From positions 1 to 6,408 of the forward strand of contig CALCNX010000011.1 of assembly GCA_937899715.1 (NCBI GenBank): DNA of 6,408 bases. Direction: 5' to 3'. Source of the stretch: an uncultured bacterium. GTDB taxonomy: Bacteria; Bacteroidota; Ignavibacteria; Kapaibacteriales; UBA4661. A program made the translations under genes and the position numbers. The notes under the pieces are model-generated. The model saw only the letters and a list, made by a program, of their open reading frames with translations, did no database searches and was not told where the DNA came from. Positions 5,060 to 6,408 of this stretch are shown here, piece by piece (the stretch's first letter is position 1; every line of letters starts with the position of its first letter).

Positions 5060-5064
5060 CTCCT
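5060..5064 (-). promoter_or_regulatory. Strong ribosome binding site of precursor 2
   Basis: AGGAG on the minus strand, seven bases before ATG at 5052; same arrangement as precursor 1. Confidence 0.8.
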
Positions 5065-5121
5065 GTAAATAATTGAAGAAAAGTAATTTGACACGACTTC
5101 TCGCTAGCAGAGAAACCTGTG

Positions 5122-5155
5122 CAAAACTACCCCCCCCCCGTACCACATTTCCAAA
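5122..5155 (-). promoter_or_regulatory. Promoter of precursor 2 with a 10-G spacer tract
   Basis: Identical to the promoter at 2692-2725: TTTG (5155-5152), a 22-base spacer ending in ten G (5139-5130), and TAGTTTTG (5129-5122). The two precursor genes would therefore be switched by separate but identical tracts. Confidence 0.6.
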
Positions 5156-5183
5156 TAAAAAAATTGCTCTCCTTACTTTTTCC

Positions 5184-5274
5184 TCACATCGCATCCAAAC
5201 TACGCATAATCAAAAATCTCTCGTTCCAGTTCAAAATAAAAAAGGATGTTTTTTCCAACACCGATGAGATTATT
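5184..5274 (-). pseudogene. Remnant of an elimination-domain gene 3' end, second copy
   Basis: Same decayed second gene end as at 2754-2844, including the LIMRSLDAM-TGA reading, carried within the long direct repeat. Confidence 0.5.
5238..5262 (-). terminator. Candidate terminator behind elimination-domain gene 2
   Basis: Same short stem and six-T run as at 2808-2832. Weak, and inside the gene remnant. Confidence 0.35.
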
Positions 5275-5278
5275 GACC

Positions 5279-5306
5279 GTAGAGACGCGATTAATCGCGT
5301 CTCTAC
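5279..5306. repeat. 28-bp perfect palindrome, second copy
   Basis: Identical to 2849-2876 and again starting at the last base of the stop codon of the elimination-domain gene. Confidence 0.85.
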
Positions 5307-6283
5307 TACGGTTGTATTGCATCCAAACTCCGCATAATCAAATAACCCAGATATCCTTCGTCACGATTTTGAATACCCAAGCGGTTGTTCGTCATATGCA
5401 CATACGAACCCAAGATACTTTTTCCAAAGAGGTTGTTCTGTACGTCGGGTGAGGTGCTTTGCATGGGGTCTATGATTTCGCCGCGTTCTTTGGCGGCATA
5501 AAATTCTTCTGCCGTGCGCTTTACGCCGCGAATCCATGCGTTCAGCCATTCTTGTTCAAATTCTACGCCGTCGTGCAGTGCCTCCCATACCATTTTGTGG
5601 AAGGGCATTAGCATTTGTAACTGCTTGCTGAACTGCTCCTCGAATGCTTTCAGAACGGTATCTTGTGCTTCTTTCCGTTGCTCAGGTGTGAGGTCGGTGC
5701 GATGTCCGCCGTAGGCGCTCGGCAGCCAACCGTAAAAAATAGAACGGTAAAATTCTTGTGCGTCCTTGAGCGACATCCGCATAGCGTAGGCAAATGCCAA
5801 GTGCATTTGTATGCCTGCACCCAAACCCCGCTCGTAGGTATAGGACGAACTTTCCTGCATGAGCTGCAAGATAGCCAAGGAAGAATCCTGAAAATGCCGC
5901 TCGGCAATGAGTATTCCCACATCACCGCCATAGCGTTCGGTTTCAGGTTCGTACTCTATCCATTGCACGGAATTATTTGGATACCAGCGGTCTCCGTCGG
6001 GCAGCGATGCTTCCCATGCGGGAGTTTGGCGCTGGGATGGATGTTCGCGCATATACGCCTCAAAAAACTCCGCCAGACGCGGCTTCACCGTTTTTTCCAG
6101 TACGTCCGTGTCACCTTTGAAGCGCAAGCGAATGTGCGGACCACGCTCCCAATAGCGAATGAAAAAATACTGTTCCACGCCCGGGGTCTGCATGGTTTCC
6201 TCGATGAAGGGTTTGACGGCACTCACAAGAAGTTCTGTCCAGGGTTCGGCGTAATAGAGATACGCCGCAAGCCATGTTTGCAT
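5306..6283 (-). CDS. Stand-alone lantibiotic dehydratase elimination domain (SpaB_C type), copy 2
   Basis: 325 residues, full length for the family. Landmarks: YFFIRYWERGPHIRLRFKGD (39-58; R43, H50, R52, R54), RYGG (117-120) with F..DS (131-135), and YVHMTNNRL with H296 near the end, so the elimination site appears intact. The predicted role is removal of glutamate from glutamylated Ser/Thr of a lanthipeptide precursor in the cytoplasm, with a separate glutamylating LanB half. It precedes precursor 2 and is probably paired with it. Residues 235-325 are identical to copy 1; the rest shows moderate similarity. The gene is noticeably richer in GC than the CPBP and esterase genes, which may reflect transfer. 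The ATG at 6283 has no Shine-Dalgarno sequence but puts the N-terminus directly on the conserved LYYAE segment. Confidence 0.85.
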   Translation of the reverse strand: MQTWLAAYLYYAEPWTELLVSAVKPFIEETMQTPGVEQYFFIRYWERGPHIRLRFKGDTDVLEKTVKPRLAEFFEAYMREHPSQRQTPAWEASLPDGDRWYPNNSVQWIEYEPETERYGGDVGILIAERHFQDSSLAILQLMQESSSYTYERGLGAGIQMHLAFAYAMRMSLKDAQEFYRSIFYGWLPSAYGGHRTDLTPEQRKEAQDTVLKAFEEQFSKQLQMLMPFHKMVWEALHDGVEFEQEWLNAWIRGVKRTAEEFYAAKERGEIIDPMQSTSPDVQNNLFGKSILGSYVHMTNNRLGIQNRDEGYLGYLIMRSLDAIQP

Positions 6284-6314
6284 ACTATTTCGGATAAGAA
6301 GTAAAGAGAAGAAT

Positions 6315-6343
6315 CAAATAAACGGTCTCTTCGATGGCACAAA
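6315..6343 (-). promoter_or_regulatory. Weak promoter candidate upstream of elimination-domain gene 2
   Basis: The minus strand has TTTG (6343-6340), a 17-base spacer and TTTATTTG (6322-6315), one mismatch from TAnnTTTG. A 9-bp inverted repeat (CGGTCTCTT 6323-6331 with AAGAGACCG 6384-6392) overlaps the spacer and could be an operator or structure. The region 6284-6408 holds no gene I can support. Confidence 0.3.
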
Positions 6344-6408
6344 AAATTTAACTCACAAAATAAACTTTCCAAACCGAACATACAAGAGACCGGGAGTGAG
6401 TGGTGGCA

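Larger units (their letters stand above)
5021..5578. repeat. Long direct repeat, copy B (558 bp)
   Basis: Partner of 2591-3148, same orientation. The end of identity at 5578 falls at about codon 235 of elimination-domain gene 2. On this side the base composition continues unchanged into the rest of the gene, whereas in copy A the enzyme body beyond the repeat becomes clearly more AT-rich. This suggests copy B is nearer to the source of the shared tail. Confidence 0.95.

Noticed and set aside
2591..5578. The long direct repeat as an assembly artefact
   Set aside because: Two mismatches between the copies and distinct, coherent genes on all four flanks make a true duplication more likely, though long reads would settle it.
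5663..6304. 213-codon plus-strand frame
   Set aside because: It is the antisense shadow of elimination-domain gene 2, with no family features.
6346..6408. Possible end of another minus-strand gene at the right edge
   Set aside because: More than one frame is open over this short stretch and none gives a recognisable C-terminus.

Overview
This window looks like an accessory, peptide natural-product region from a member of the Bacteroidota. Three things point there: the precursor leaders are of the Bacteroidota class I lanthipeptide (pinensin-like) kind, promoter-like elements match the Bacteroidota -7 consensus TAnnTTTG, and most genes lack a Shine-Dalgarno sequence. The assignment is inference from sequence features, not from a search. 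All well-supported genes lie on the minus strand and are read from right to left.

Reading in the direction of transcription, the window holds: a stand-alone lantibiotic dehydratase C-terminal (glutamate-elimination, SpaB_C type) protein (6283-5306); lanthipeptide precursor 2 (5052-4825) with a strong terminator behind it; a CPBP/Abi-family membrane protease (4752-3871); a second stand-alone elimination-domain protein (3865-2876); lanthipeptide precursor 1 (2622-2371); a lipoprotein of the erythromycin esterase family (2217-808); a 69-residue membrane protein (772-563); and a possible 34-residue peptide (559-455). The left edge (1-454) holds the open tail of a possible plus-strand gene with a LysM-like stretch, a hairpin with a T-run, and a 16-bp tandem repeat.

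The most striking structure is a 558-bp, nearly perfect direct repeat (2591-3148 and 5021-5578, 2430 bp apart, two mismatches seen). Each copy runs from the last ~91 codons of an elimination-domain gene, through a 28-bp palindrome, a decayed second copy of the gene's 3' end, a promoter, 5' leader and ribosome binding site, into the first ten codons of a precursor leader. The enzyme N-terminal parts and the peptide cores on either side differ. The locus therefore looks like repeated enzyme-plus-peptide cassettes sharing homologous joints, so that recombination could pair a different enzyme body with a different core peptide without breaking either reading frame.

Within each joint, a run of 10 G (minus strand) fills the spacer between a TTTG and a perfect TAnnTTTG (TAGTTTTG) just upstream of each precursor. 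This is the arrangement expected of a phase-variable promoter controlled by slipped-strand changes in tract length.

Probable working model (inference): the two precursors are made from their own promoters, dehydrated by a split LanB whose glutamylating half, cyclase and exporter lie outside the window, with the two elimination-domain proteins acting on one peptide each. The CPBP protein is either a self-immunity factor or a processing protease. The esterase-like lipoprotein downstream may be a passenger or a self-protection or modification gene.
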